A stretch of DNA of 64,000 nt from Gammaproteobacteria bacterium (GTDB taxonomy: Bacteria; Pseudomonadota; Gammaproteobacteria; Steroidobacterales; GCA-2729495), in NCBI GenBank assembly GCA_030583605.1, contig CP129466.1:1123001-1187000 (forward strand), in the 5' to 3' direction. This document shows positions 49,569 through 58,583 of this stretch, in pieces (position 1 is the stretch's first letter; each line of letters starts with the position of its first letter). The notes beneath the pieces are model-generated. The model was not told where the DNA came from and did not search any database. It was given only the letters and a program-made list of their open reading frames with translations. The position numbers and the translations under genes were made by a program.

Positions 49569-50174
49569 TCAGGGGCGCGGTGTCAGCATCCTTGCCAGCG
49601 AGGCCAGCAGGCGTTGCGGCCCGGCGCGCCACAGCCGCGCCGCGGCGCCAGGCGTGGCGAGCAGGCGGCGTTCCCGTGCCGTGAGTCGTTCGGGACAATA
49701 GCACCGCTTGTGTTTGAGCAGGTGACGCAGATCCTCGCGCGCCATCAGGCGAAACAGGCGCCCGCGCGAGCGGTCGCACCAGGCGAGCTGGAAATCGATC
49801 AGCGCCGGTCGGTTTGCCGCAGTCACCAGCAGGTTCTCCTCGCGCGCGAGGTCGTTGTGCGCTACGCCGCGCCGGTGCATGCGCGCGAGCACCCGCAGCG
49901 CCGCGCGAAAATACGCCGGGTCGCGCGGAGCGGCCACGCGCAGCGTGTTGCCCGGGATTGCGCTCCGATACAGCCGCCGCCCGTCCCAGCCGAGCAGTAC
50001 CGGGATCGACTCTTCGCCGGCGAGCGCGACGAGCGCGCGCATCTCGCGCCGCGCGAGCCACCGTGCGATGGGCCGTGCCCAGCGGCGTGCTGCTGCAGTG
50101 TCACGGCAGATCACCGGCGGATTCCCGGGGAGCAGGACCGCGGTGCCGAAAATGGATGCGCTCGTCAGTGACAT
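49569..50174 (-). CDS. Protein-kinase-fold (RIO/LPS-kinase-like) protein
   Basis: 201 residues of a short kinase fold. The catalytic loop is VAHNDLAREENLLV (HxDLxxEN-like, with Asn-Asp before the loop) and the metal-binding motif is IDFQLAW, DFQ replacing DFG. The N-lobe is short and no classical glycine-rich loop or invariant Lys is clear. Small proteins of this type resemble RIO kinases and lipopolysaccharide core kinases (KdkA/InaA); a role in envelope sugar phosphorylation is possible but not shown. It is the first gene of the minus-strand block leading to the TonB receptor. Confidence 0.7.
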   Translation of the reverse strand: MSLTSASIFGTAVLLPGNPPVICRDTAAARRWARPIARWLARREMRALVALAGEESIPVLLGWDGRRLYRSAIPGNTLRVAAPRDPAYFRAALRVLARMHRRGVAHNDLAREENLLVTAANRPALIDFQLAWCDRSRGRLFRLMAREDLRHLLKHKRCYCPERLTARERRLLATPGAAARLWRAGPQRLLASLARMLTPRP

Positions 50175-50284
50175 GGGCGTGGACCGGGCGAATCATAGGA
50201 ACAAGGGCCGGGGCGTGCAATCCGGGAAGCCCGCGCGCATTGGTCATCGCCGCGGCGTTCGGAGAGAATCGCGCCGAGCCCGTC

Positions 50285-53200
50285 ATGAGCAGGACAACAG
50301 GACCAGACGACAGCTTCTTCGTGGTCGGCGGCCCGGTGCCGCCCGACCGGCCGGTCTATATTTTCCGCGAGGCCGATCAGCAGTTGTACGAGCGGCTGCG
50401 CGCGCGTGACTTCTGTCACGTGCTGGCGCCGCACCAGATGGGCAAGACGAGCCTGCTGGCGCAGGCCGCCCATCGCCTGCGCAGCGAAGGAATCGAGGTT
50501 GCCACCCTGGATCTCGCCGACATCGGGGGCCGCAACGTGGCCGACGATGTCGGGCGCTGGTATTACAGCTTCGCCTATCGCATCGTGCGCGAGTTGCGCA
50601 TCCGCTCGGAGATGACCGGTTGGTGGCAGTCGCGCAGCGGCCTGACGATCCGCCAGCGGCTGCGTGATTTTTTTCTGGAAGTCGTCCTCCAGAGCACCAA
50701 CCGGCCGATCGTGCTCCTGCTCGATCGTATCGAGGCAGTCTCGGCGCAGCGTGAAGCCTGGGATGTTTTCGACGCGATCCGCGCCTGCTTCGACGCCCGT
50801 GCCACCGAGCCGGAGTACCAGCGCCTGACATTCGGGCTGCTCGGCATCACGGGCGCCGCGCACCTGCTCCGCTCCCGGCACGATTCTCTCTTCGGCATCA
50901 GCGCCGCAGTCGAGCTGCGCGACTTTCAGCCAGGCGAGTTGCGCACGTTCAGTCGCGGGCTGGATATTTCCGCCGCGGCGGGCAGCGTGGTGGCCGAACG
51001 GGTCTGGCACTGGACCGCCGGCCAGCCGTATCTTTCGCAGAAGGTGTACCGCGCGCTCGCGCGACGCACGCCGCTGCAGGTGGATGAGGCCAGCATCGAC
51101 CGGACAGTGGCGCGGCTCTTCTTCGGTCGCAACTCGCTGCGCGGCGATTCGCATCTCGCGTACCTCGCGGCACAGGCCACCCGGCGAACACCGCGACGGG
51201 CCGCCTGCCTGACCCTTTACGGACGCGTGAGCAAGGGCAGCCGGATACCGGCGGAGCGCGCGCAGCCGGCGCAGCGCGAGTTGCTCGATCTCGGTCTGAT
51301 CGTGGATGCCGACGGCGAACTCGCGCTCCGCAACCGCGTTTATGCGGGCGCCTTCACCATGCTCTGGGTGAATCGCAACCTGCCGTTCACCTGGCAGGGC
51401 GTGGCAGCCGTGCTGGCGCTCGTGCTGGCGGTGGTGGTGCTGCCCGTCTGGTACAGCGAGTACCTGCCGCGACCCTACGTAAGCGCGCTCAAGGCGGACC
51501 GGCAGTCGTTCGTGGTGGCGCGCGACGCCTGGGAACGGCTGCGCATGTTCCCCGGCTTCGGTGCGGAAGCCGACCGCCTGTTCGCCGATTACCTGGTCGG
51601 CCGGAGTCGGCGCGCCGATCGCCTGCCCGAGGTGCAGCGCATTGGCGAGCGGCTCGCGGGTCTTCCCGGTGGCGAGGCGCGCGCCCGGCTGCTGCTCGCC
51701 GAGTTCTGGGATCGTCGCGCCGCCACCATGGCTGAGCGCGGTGATCGTGATGGCGCGATTCTCTACACGCTGCAGAGCCTGATGGAACCGACGCGCGGGC
51801 GTGAAATACAACTGGCCGAATTGCTGGGCAGCAGTATGGAGGGCCTGCTGGCCACCGCGCGTCCCGACGCGCCGCTGACGAGTCTCGAGGTCGATCCGGA
51901 CAGCGGACTCATCACCACGCTGGACGAACGGCACGAGGTTGCGGTCTGGCGCATCGGCAACGGCAGCATCCAGCGCGAGCAACGGCTGGCGTTGTCCGCC
52001 GAGGAAGTGCGGCCGCTGCAGCGCCGGCTCGTGTTCCCGGCTGCACGCTCCGGGCGCCGCCTGTTGCTGACCTTGCGCCTGAACCATGCCCGGGCGCAGG
52101 ACGTCGAGGTCGTGCTGCGCGCGCCCTCCGGTCGGCAGGCGATGTTGCGCATTGCCGACGCTCGCGCGAGCGGTCGCGCGGGCGAGTTCCGCTTCGATTC
52201 GCGCCAGCACCGGGAGCTGTTGCCATTGCTCGAGCAAAGCGCGGCTGGAACCTGGAGTGGCATGTTCTCCGACGTCCGCCAGGGTGTTGCCGGCAGCCTG
52301 CTGACGTGGTCGATCGAGATCGACGGGGTCGCGGTCCACGATGTGCCGGCGGCGGGCGCTGACGGGACAGGGGCGATTCCCGAGCCGCAGCCGGCGCTCG
52401 CGGCCATGAGCGTGCTGGGCCCCGGCGGGCGCAGGGCTCTGTCCTGGTCGGCCGATGCGGCCAGCCGTGGTGACATCGTCGTATGGGACGTCGCTTCCGG
52501 GCGGTCGATCGCGCGCCTGCCGCGGCCGGCCGAACTGGTGAGCGCGCGATTCGTGCTCGGCCACTCTGCCGTCATGTTGATCGGCGAGCGGGAGCTTGAA
52601 TTGCGGGAGGCCGCCGGCGGACGGGTTGTCGGCCGGCTGCCGCGCCTGGCCGGGGAGCGTTCCGGGATGCCCCTGATGTCTGCGGACGGTCGCTACCTCG
52701 TCCACGCCAGCGAGCAGGGCCCGGATGCGAGCAGCCAGACGCTCTGGGATCTCAAGGGCATGACCGCCATCGGCAGCATCGTGACCGGCAGCGCGACTCC
52801 GGTGGCGGCGGTCGATGCGCGGGGTGAGTTGCTGGCCGTCAGCGACGGTGAGCATTTCGTACGCGTGTGGCGCGTGCGCGAGCGTTCGCTGCTCGCCGAG
52901 TGCGAGCACCCCGGCGAGCCGCTCTCGGTGAGTTTCGATCCGGGCGGCCGCTGGCTACTGACGACCGACAGTACGGGTCATCTGCGCCTCTGGGATCTCA
53001 CCGCGGGCTGCCGCCCGGTGCTGGCGCGTGCGGGCAGCGGCAGGTGGCAAACGGCGTTTTCTCCGGACGGCACCGGTCTGGTCGCCGGCAACCTGAGCCG
53101 CGGCTTCGAGTTGCTGGCTCTGCCGGGTGGCGAGCGGGTGGGCTTCGCCATCCAGCCGGGCATGGGCGGAGCGGGCAGTGCGCCGGCGACTGCCGCGGCA

Positions 53201-54289
53201 CAGCCCCGCTTCCTGCCCGGTTCGGCGCTGCTTCTGACCTACGATGGCCGCAAGGCGATCAAGTTGTGGTCATTGGCCTGGCGGGGCGCGGCGGCCCTGT
53301 CCGCGTTCAGTCCGGGTGCGGCAGCGCTCGCGGTCAGCCCCGATCGCGGGCATGTGGCCGTAGGCACGCTGACCGGCGACGTCCGGATCGTGCCGCTCGG
53401 CCCGGAAGCGGAGTTGCGCCTCGGCGGCGAGACCGGACCCGGATTCATCGGGCACTCCGCGGCAGTAACCCGCCTGGCGTTCGACGCCGGCAGTCGGCTG
53501 GTGGCCAGCGGTTCCATAGGGGGCACGATCCGGGTTTGGGAGGTGGCCGGCGGCGCGCCTCGCAACTTTGTCGCGAACCAGGGTGACGGGTCCGTGCTGG
53601 ACCTGGTGTTCCTCGCCGGCGGCGGCGAACTGGTGGCGGCAAGCCGCGGTTCGGTGCAGGTGCTCGACAGCGCCACCGGTGCCGTGCGCGCGCGTGTGCT
53701 GATCCGCGCCAGGCACCCGCGCCTTGCGGTCACACCGGACGGTCGGTATGTGCTGATTGCCGGGGACGATGACGGGCTGACGCGCTGGGATTGGCGCCGT
53801 GGTGCGACGACCGTATTCGCCGGAGCCGGGAATCGCGTCCGGCGCGTGGTGGTCAGCCCCGATGGCAGCCTGATCGCGACCGCCGGTGCCGATCATACGG
53901 TGCGACTCTGGCAACTGGCCTCCGGCACAGCACTGCGACGGGTTTTTATGGCGGCGGCGCCGGTGGACCGGCTGTGGTTCGGTGCCGACGGCAGGCGGGT
54001 CATGGCGCAGACGGGCGCATGGCTGCACACGCTGCGGGTCGATGCCGCCGGGCTCGACGTGCAGCGCAGCCGGCCGCTGCCGGACGCAGACACGCTCGTG
54101 GTGGCGGCGAAAGCGGCTCGCCAACAGCTCGTGCTCGTCCGCGCCTCGACGGCCCGTCCCACGGTCCTGCGAATCAATGACACAGACTCCTGGGCCACGC
54201 TGCCGGAGGCGGCAGTCGCACCGGAGCCGATCCGCACACGCTTGCAGCTGTCGGTCAACCCGCATGGTGAACTCAGGCCGCTCGAGTGA
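50285..54289 (+). CDS. AAA-like ATPase, membrane helix, P-domain and WD40-type propeller protein
   Basis: 1334 residues of unusual build. Residues 1-300 are an AAA_35-like NTPase: P-loop APHQMGKTS (48-56) and Walker B VLLLDRIE (D147). A winged-helix-like part follows, then one transmembrane helix at 371-391 (VAAVLALVLAVVVLPVWY). A helical region leads to the first propeller strands (about 530-560). A segment at about 592-681 looks like a proprotein-convertase P domain (VEVVLRAPSGRQAMLRIADA to GTWSGMFSDVRQG and WSIEIDG). WD-like blades fill 700-1250 (LWDLKGM, VWRVRER, LWDLTAG, LWSLAWR, VWEVAGG, LWQLASG). The NTPase faces the cytoplasm and the propeller probably the periplasm. STAND-like signalling or defence is possible but unproven. 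Confidence 0.82.
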   Translation: MSRTTGPDDSFFVVGGPVPPDRPVYIFREADQQLYERLRARDFCHVLAPHQMGKTSLLAQAAHRLRSEGIEVATLDLADIGGRNVADDVGRWYYSFAYRIVRELRIRSEMTGWWQSRSGLTIRQRLRDFFLEVVLQSTNRPIVLLLDRIEAVSAQREAWDVFDAIRACFDARATEPEYQRLTFGLLGITGAAHLLRSRHDSLFGISAAVELRDFQPGELRTFSRGLDISAAAGSVVAERVWHWTAGQPYLSQKVYRALARRTPLQVDEASIDRTVARLFFGRNSLRGDSHLAYLAAQATRRTPRRAACLTLYGRVSKGSRIPAERAQPAQRELLDLGLIVDADGELALRNRVYAGAFTMLWVNRNLPFTWQGVAAVLALVLAVVVLPVWYSEYLPRPYVSALKADRQSFVVARDAWERLRMFPGFGAEADRLFADYLVGRSRRADRLPEVQRIGERLAGLPGGEARARLLLAEFWDRRAATMAERGDRDGAILYTLQSLMEPTRGREIQLAELLGSSMEGLLATARPDAPLTSLEVDPDSGLITTLDERHEVAVWRIGNGSIQREQRLALSAEEVRPLQRRLVFPAARSGRRLLLTLRLNHARAQDVEVVLRAPSGRQAMLRIADARASGRAGEFRFDSRQHRELLPLLEQSAAGTWSGMFSDVRQGVAGSLLTWSIEIDGVAVHDVPAAGADGTGAIPEPQPALAAMSVLGPGGRRALSWSADAASRGDIVVWDVASGRSIARLPRPAELVSARFVLGHSAVMLIGERELELREAAGGRVVGRLPRLAGERSGMPLMSADGRYLVHASEQGPDASSQTLWDLKGMTAIGSIVTGSATPVAAVDARGELLAVSDGEHFVRVWRVRERSLLAECEHPGEPLSVSFDPGGRWLLTTDSTGHLRLWDLTAGCRPVLARAGSGRWQTAFSPDGTGLVAGNLSRGFELLALPGGERVGFAIQPGMGGAGSAPATAAAQPRFLPGSALLLTYDGRKAIKLWSLAWRGAAALSAFSPGAAALAVSPDRGHVAVGTLTGDVRIVPLGPEAELRLGGETGPGFIGHSAAVTRLAFDAGSRLVASGSIGGTIRVWEVAGGAPRNFVANQGDGSVLDLVFLAGGGELVAASRGSVQVLDSATGAVRARVLIRARHPRLAVTPDGRYVLIAGDDDGLTRWDWRRGATTVFAGAGNRVRRVVVSPDGSLIATAGADHTVRLWQLASGTALRRVFMAAAPVDRLWFGADGRRVMAQTGAWLHTLRVDAAGLDVQRSRPLPDADTLVVAAKAARQQLVLVRASTARPTVLRINDTDSWATLPEAAVAPEPIRTRLQLSVNPHGELRPLE

Positions 54290-54392
54290 GCAGCGGTGGC
54301 GGTGTACTCGTCGACCCCGCAAGGGCCGGCAGCCGCCTGCCACGGCAAAATAGGCAAACGAGTACATAGTCCCTGATCGGGAAGGAGTATCG

Positions 54393-54836
54393 ATGTCTGA
54401 ACACAAGGCGACTGTCCATTGGCAGAACCCGGACGGCGGCATGGACCACGACCGCTATCCGCGCGACCACCGCTGGGAGTTCGAGGGCGGGCCGGCGGTC
54501 GAGGCTTCGGCCGCGCCGGAGTACCGCGGCGGTCCTGGTCGGGTCGACCCCGAGGAAGCATTCGTCGCGGCAGTCGCCGCGTGCCACATGCTGACTTTTC
54601 TCGCCGTGGCTTCGAAAAAGAAACTGGTGGTCGAGGCCTACGACGACGAAGCGGTCGGGCACCTCGAGAAGAATGCGCAGGGGGCGATCGCCATCACGCG
54701 TGTCGAATTGCGGCCGCGCGTGCGCTTCGCTGCCGGCGTCACGGTCGGTGCGGAGCAGTTACGCGCGCTGCACGACGCCGCCCATCGCAACTGCTTCATT
54801 GCCAACTCGGTGAAGAGCGTGGTGACGGTGGCGTGA
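54393..54836 (+). CDS. OsmC/Ohr-family peroxidase
   Basis: 147 residues. Thiol peroxidase of the OsmC family, which reduces organic hydroperoxides. The two reactive cysteines are in AAVAACHMLTFL and HRNCFIANSVKS. N-terminal VHWQNPDGGMDHDRYPRDHR is typical of the OsmC-like subgroup that starts before the GxxxxPEEAF region (here RVDPEEAFVAAVAAC). ATG follows GAAGGAGTATCG, a strong ribosome binding site. Confidence 0.9.
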   Translation: MSEHKATVHWQNPDGGMDHDRYPRDHRWEFEGGPAVEASAAPEYRGGPGRVDPEEAFVAAVAACHMLTFLAVASKKKLVVEAYDDEAVGHLEKNAQGAIAITRVELRPRVRFAAGVTVGAEQLRALHDAAHRNCFIANSVKSVVTVA

Positions 54837-54857
54837 TGGGCGGGTGAGGCCGTGCCG

Positions 54858-54942
54858 GTGCCGGGTTTGGCTTATTGGCTTAATTGAGGTTTCGCCGCGC
54901 GACACGGCGTTGTTCAACGAGCCAAAAAGCCAGACCCGGCAC
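54858..54942. mobile_element. 85-bp degenerate copy of the GTGCCGGGTTTGGCTT element
   Basis: The left end (54858-54881) begins GTGCCGGGTTTGGCTTATTG, identical to the recA-recX element. The right end (54919-54942) reads GAGCCAAAAAGCCAGACCCG then GCAC, with several changes. The centre is shorter (37 bp). It sits between convergent genes and may form a bidirectional terminator. Confidence 0.7.
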
Positions 54943-54996
54943 CTGACACCTCACCGGACCAGGACAGGGCCACTTGTGAGGCCGCCCGCCGGTTCG

Positions 54997-55407
54997 CTAC
55001 GGCACGAAGTCTTCCGCCGGCGTGTCCGAGATGGCATGGGCGACCGCGCGGTCGATGACGCCGGCGAGGAGCGCGTTCTTGTCCCTCTCGCATCCGCTCC
55101 GCAGCGCCGCGATGAACCTGTCGTGCAGCTTGGATCGCCTGTCGGCGCTGATCTCGACGGCACTCACGTCGATCTCGCGGTTGTAGAGCGACACCGCCAC
55201 TTGTGCGCGGATCACGGTGTCGATATAGCCTTCGTTGCCGGCGGCCTCGGCCACGACGCTCCTGCAGCTGTGGTACATGTAGGGCGCCGCGTCATCGACG
55301 TATTTCTCCGCCGCCTCGTCGGCGGAAGCCGTGGTGGCGAACGTGACAACAAGCGCTGACGCGGCCACGGCAACGATCCAGGATCCGGACATGTGCGGCC
55401 GCGTCAT
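54997..55407 (-). CDS. Hypothetical exported protein
   Basis: 136 residues; signal peptide SWIVAVAASALVVTFATTAS then ADEAAEKYVDDAAPYM. Two Cys (HSCRS, SGCERD) may form a disulfide. No known family; a small, mostly helical periplasmic protein. Its ATG overlaps the stop of the preceding glycine-zipper gene (ATGA). A second ATG at 55392 would give a shorter signal peptide. Confidence 0.7.
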   Translation of the reverse strand: MTRPHMSGSWIVAVAASALVVTFATTASADEAAEKYVDDAAPYMYHSCRSVVAEAAGNEGYIDTVIRAQVAVSLYNREIDVSAVEISADRRSKLHDRFIAALRSGCERDKNALLAGVIDRAVAHAISDTPAEDFVP

Positions 55408-55622
55408 CGGACGGCTCCCACAACCGCGCCGACGGCCGCGCCGGTGCGCGCACCGCTGCCGCCGTCCACGACGGCGCCAACCCCCGCACCGATGGCGGCG
55501 CCGGTCACTGCGTTGCGTACCCGCCGGGCGTCGGCCGTGGTCACGAGCGCCATCGCGAGGGCCGTGGCCATCAAGGTGCTGCCGACGACAACGCGGAACC
55601 TCTTACCAAGCACAGGAAGCAT
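55404..55622 (-). CDS. Glycine-zipper small exported protein
   Basis: 72 residues. After an N-terminal hydrophobic signal (VVVGSTLMATALAMALVTTA) comes an Ala/Gly-rich glycine zipper: AVTGAAIGAGVGAVVDGGSG and GAAVGAVVGAV. Such domains insert in or line membranes. The start is well supported by AAGGAG seven bases before the ATG. It is translationally coupled to the next exported protein. Confidence 0.75.
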   Translation of the reverse strand: MLPVLGKRFRVVVGSTLMATALAMALVTTADARRVRNAVTGAAIGAGVGAVVDGGSGARTGAAVGAVVGAVR

Positions 55623-56405
55623 TCGTTTTCTCCTTGTAAGCGTTGCAGGCTTTTGACATGAGCCGATGTTATCAAATGCCGTCAGACGGGCCACAGGCAA
55701 ACCACGCTGTACTGGAATGCATGACTGGCGCTGACGCCCATGAGGAAGTTGCGGGTCGGTGCGGGTGCGTCGCAGCGGCCCGCCTGGCAGCTGGCTCCAC
55801 ACGTGCTCTCGCCGGACACCGGGCCAGCACCGGATTGCGCTCAGCCGACCTTTCGCAGCCGCTGATCCGGACTCACCTTGACGGCTGTCGGTGAGGTCAC
55901 GACAGGCGTGTCGGAAGAAGGTGTCGGAGCCGGACGGCCTGTAACGGGCGTGTGAGGCCGGCGCCGCAGGAGCACAGCCGCAGCCGAACCCGAGCGAGCG
56001 CAGCACAGGGAGGTGCGAAGCGAGCGTCCCGGCGCAGGCCGTCCGGCTCCGACGCCCGCGCCGGGGCCGCGCCCACCGCTGCATCCGCCTCGCCAGGGGC
56101 GATGTGTCGCACGACGACCGGGGTGTGGATCCGGATGCCAGGGTGGTGCGACTGCGCCCGTCTCCGGGCCGAGCCCATCAGCCGGTTGGCCGAGCAGGCG
56201 TAGCGAGCAAGGCTAAGCTCGCAGAGGCAGCGGCAGGGATGCCGCTGCTGCGCGCCCACGAGATCAAGGATGTCGAGTGGCGCGCACTCCGCAGCGAGCA
56301 CGCCTGCGAGGGCACCCGCAGGGCCAGCCGGCGGCGAGACCCGGGGATGGGCGGAGTCCTATGCAGCCTTCGCCGCATGATGACCCCGCCAATCTGCGAT
56401 GAACC
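55623..56405. repeat. Gene-free stretch made of mosaic repeats
   Basis: About 780 bp without a supported gene. It contains GGCTCCACACGTGC (55793), CCCGCGCCGGGGCCGCGCCC (about 56065) and CATCCGCCTCGCCAGGGGCG (about 56083), shared with the repeats after the MFS and Kelch genes. At its right end the minus strand reads GGTTCATCGCAGATTGGCGG (56405 back), the family start, right after the terminator T-tract of the SYLF gene. Other open frames here look like noise. Confidence 0.55.
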
Positions 56406-56444
56406 AAAAAAAAAGCGGCCCGGGCCATAAGAGCAACGGGCCGC
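56406..56444 (-). terminator. Intrinsic terminator of the SYLF gene
   Basis: On the minus strand GCGGCCCG (56444-56437) pairs with CGGGCCGC (56422-56415), followed by nine Ts (56414-56406). Confidence 0.88.
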
Positions 56445-56471
56445 AATGCGGAGGAATCGGTCGCCGCGGCG

Positions 56472-57275
56472 CTAGAAGGGGCCCTCGGCTGCGGCAGGTG
56501 TCGCCGGCTCATCGACACCATAGGTACGCGCACCGGCCGGCGGTGCGACTTCCATGTCCGGGTCACGGCTCGCGGCGCGCACGTTGGGTGCGCCCTGCAG
56601 CGGCGGAGCGATGGCGGCCAGGGTGTCCATGAAGCGGCGGGCCGAGACCGGCGCGGGAATGCTGGTATCGGTCAGGATCCTCGCGGCGCTGGCTTCACCC
56701 TGGTAGAACGCGCCGTTGGCCTTGTGATCCATGCCGAGCACGCCGCCCTGGAGCGACACGCCGGCGAAGAAGCCGCGGCTGCGGGCGTAGGAATAGATCT
56801 CGCTCTGCATCTGCAGGTCCGTGGACGCCGTCGCCTGGCGGCCGACCGGGCCGGCGGCGATCGACGCATCGCCCCCGAGCGTGATCTTGCCGTTCGACAG
56901 CCCGTCGAGTGCACGCTGCGACTTGAATACCAGGATCAGGTCAGTGGATTCGACCCCGGCCTGGAAGCCGATGCTGCCCTGGGTCAGCCGCACGAAGGCC
57001 GGGTTGCTCCATTGCCCGTCGGCCCGGCGTGCCACGATGATGCCCTTGCCGTAGGTGCCGCCGAGGACGAACCCGGCCTTGATGACACTCGGGATGACCG
57101 CGACCGCATAGGCCCGGCTCAGCAGGGCCGGCGGTATGGCGTTCTCGGGCATGCTTTTCAGGTCTTGCAGCAGTTGGGTGGCGGTATCCACCCGGATATC
57201 GAGCTCGCTGGCCTGGGCGGTGAGCCCGCTGAAACCAAGCAAGACCGCGGTGAAAACGGTGATCAGTCTCGTCAT
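56472..57275 (-). CDS. SYLF/Ysc84-domain lipid-binding protein
   Basis: 267 residues with a signal peptide ending TAQAS. The SYLF pattern follows: PPALLSRAYAVAVIPSVIKA, GFVLGGTYGKGIIVARRADG, WSNPAFVRLTQGSIGFQAG, TDLILVFKSQRALDGLSNGK and ARSRGFFAGVSLQGGVLGMD. SYLF proteins bind phospholipid and occur in the periplasm of many proteobacteria. A disordered Pro/Ala tail completes the protein. The ATG has AGGAGGGAATGAC upstream. Confidence 0.92.
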   Translation of the reverse strand: MTRLITVFTAVLLGFSGLTAQASELDIRVDTATQLLQDLKSMPENAIPPALLSRAYAVAVIPSVIKAGFVLGGTYGKGIIVARRADGQWSNPAFVRLTQGSIGFQAGVESTDLILVFKSQRALDGLSNGKITLGGDASIAAGPVGRQATASTDLQMQSEIYSYARSRGFFAGVSLQGGVLGMDHKANGAFYQGEASAARILTDTSIPAPVSARRFMDTLAAIAPPLQGAPNVRAASRDPDMEVAPPAGARTYGVDEPATPAAAEGPF

Positions 57276-57549
57276 GTCATTCCCTCCTTAAAAATGGGAC
57301 CCGCGGCCTTTTTTTGACGAGACCTTACGAGCGTGCGAGTTAATGTACATCAAATCATGTCGTTATGTAAGAGTTCTTTCATATCAAGTGAAAGGTCCGG
57401 GCTAGGTAACCGAAAAGCGTGTATTTGACTGCGGGCTCTCGTCCTCGGGCCCGGCCGGGTGCGGGCGGCGCTGCCGTCGGGAGCTGTGCCGGAAATCGGG
57501 CGCGGACCTGACCTGAGTCAGCAGGCCCGCGGCCGCGGCTCCCTAAGGT

Positions 57550-57575
57550 CAGACATCCGACTGTCTGGCTAGAAT
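57550..57575 (+). promoter_or_regulatory. Palindromic operator and -10 box before the hydroxylase operon
   Basis: CAGACA (57550-57555), six bases, TGTCTG (57562-57567) is a perfect palindrome. TAGAAT (57570-57575), five of six to a -10, follows at once. The ATG is at 57582, so a leaderless or very short leader mRNA is implied. A second palindrome, CTGACCTGAGTCAG, lies at 57508-57521. Both could bind a GntR- or MarR-like repressor not encoded here. Confidence 0.45.
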
Positions 57576-57581
57576 TGGCTG

Positions 57582-58583
57582 ATGCATCTTCCCCCCTTCG
57601 ACTACGTCCGACCCGACCATCTCGACCACGCCCTGGCACTGCTCGCCGAAGAGGGCAGTCGCGCCGCGGTGCTCGCCGGGGGCACGGACCTCGTGATCGG
57701 CATGCGCCAGCGCCTGCTCGAACCGCGGCTCGTGGTCGGCATCGGCGCCTTGCCGGAACTGAAGACCTTCGAAGTCACGGCGGACGGCGGGCTGCGCATC
57801 GGCGCCGGCTGTACCCTCAGTGATCTCGCCGCGCAGCCGGTGTTGCGGCAGCGCTTCCCGTCGCTCGCCGCGGCGATCCGCTCGGTGGGTTCGCGTCACG
57901 TGCGCAACGCCGCAACGCTCGGCGGCAACCTCGCGCTGCCCACGCGCTGCTGGTACACCAACCAGGGCGAGGAGTGGCGCCGGGCGCGCCCGCCGTGTTT
58001 CAAGACCGGCGGTGACGTGTGCTTCGTGATCCGCAGCGCGAAGGAGTGCTTTGCGCTGAACAACGTGGACAGCGCGCCGGCATTGATGACGCTCGGCGCG
58101 CGCGTCACGATAGCCCGCGCCGGCGGTTCGCGCGAAGTTGCGCTCACCGGGTTCTACTGTAACGATGGGCTGGCGCCCAATGTGCTCGTGTCAGGCGAAC
58201 TCATCACGATGGTGCACGTGCCGCCGCACCAGGATCGCACGGTGTTCATCAAGCTGGCTGCCCGAACCGGGCTCGACTACGGTCTGGCCACCGTCGCGGC
58301 AGCGGTCAGTGGCAGCAACCGCCGGATCAGCTCGGCACGACTGGTGGTCGGCAGCGTGGTGTCGTGGCCGGCGCCGCTCGTGCAGGCCGCGCGCATCATC
58401 GAAGAGGGCGGGCTGACGGCCGCCACCATCGAAGCGGCCGCCGAAGCGGCCCGTGCCGATCTCGGCGAAGTCACCAACCTGTATTCGTCCTCCGGCTACA
58501 AGCGTCGGGTGGTGCGTGCCCTGGTGCGCCGCGCGCTCGACGACCTGCGCCGCCAGAAGGGCCCGGCCGGGGAGGCCGCATGA
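57582..58583 (+). CDS. hcrB: FAD/[4Fe-4S] subunit of a molybdenum hydroxylase, HcrB-like
   Basis: 333 residues of the FAD-binding subunit of xanthine-oxidase-type enzymes: VLAGGTDLVIGMRQ and NAATLGGNLALP bind FAD. A loop insertion holds Cys123, Cys139, Cys147 and Cys156, with spacing equal to the four ligands (122, 138, 146, 155) of the extra [4Fe-4S] cluster in Thauera 4-hydroxybenzoyl-CoA reductase HcrB. That cluster is a mark of this enzyme, which removes the phenolic hydroxyl to give benzoyl-CoA. The order beta-gamma-alpha is a single operon with overlaps. Other dehydrogenases of the family lack this loop. Confidence 0.88.
   Translation: MHLPPFDYVRPDHLDHALALLAEEGSRAAVLAGGTDLVIGMRQRLLEPRLVVGIGALPELKTFEVTADGGLRIGAGCTLSDLAAQPVLRQRFPSLAAAIRSVGSRHVRNAATLGGNLALPTRCWYTNQGEEWRRARPPCFKTGGDVCFVIRSAKECFALNNVDSAPALMTLGARVTIARAGGSREVALTGFYCNDGLAPNVLVSGELITMVHVPPHQDRTVFIKLAARTGLDYGLATVAAAVSGSNRRISSARLVVGSVVSWPAPLVQAARIIEEGGLTAATIEAAAEAARADLGEVTNLYSSSGYKRRVVRALVRRALDDLRRQKGPAGEAA

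Noticed and set aside
54303..54366. TGTACTCGT / ACGAGTACA inverted repeat before osmC as an OhrR operator
   Set aside because: Arms are 46 bp apart, too far for a dimeric repressor site, and no ohrR gene is nearby.
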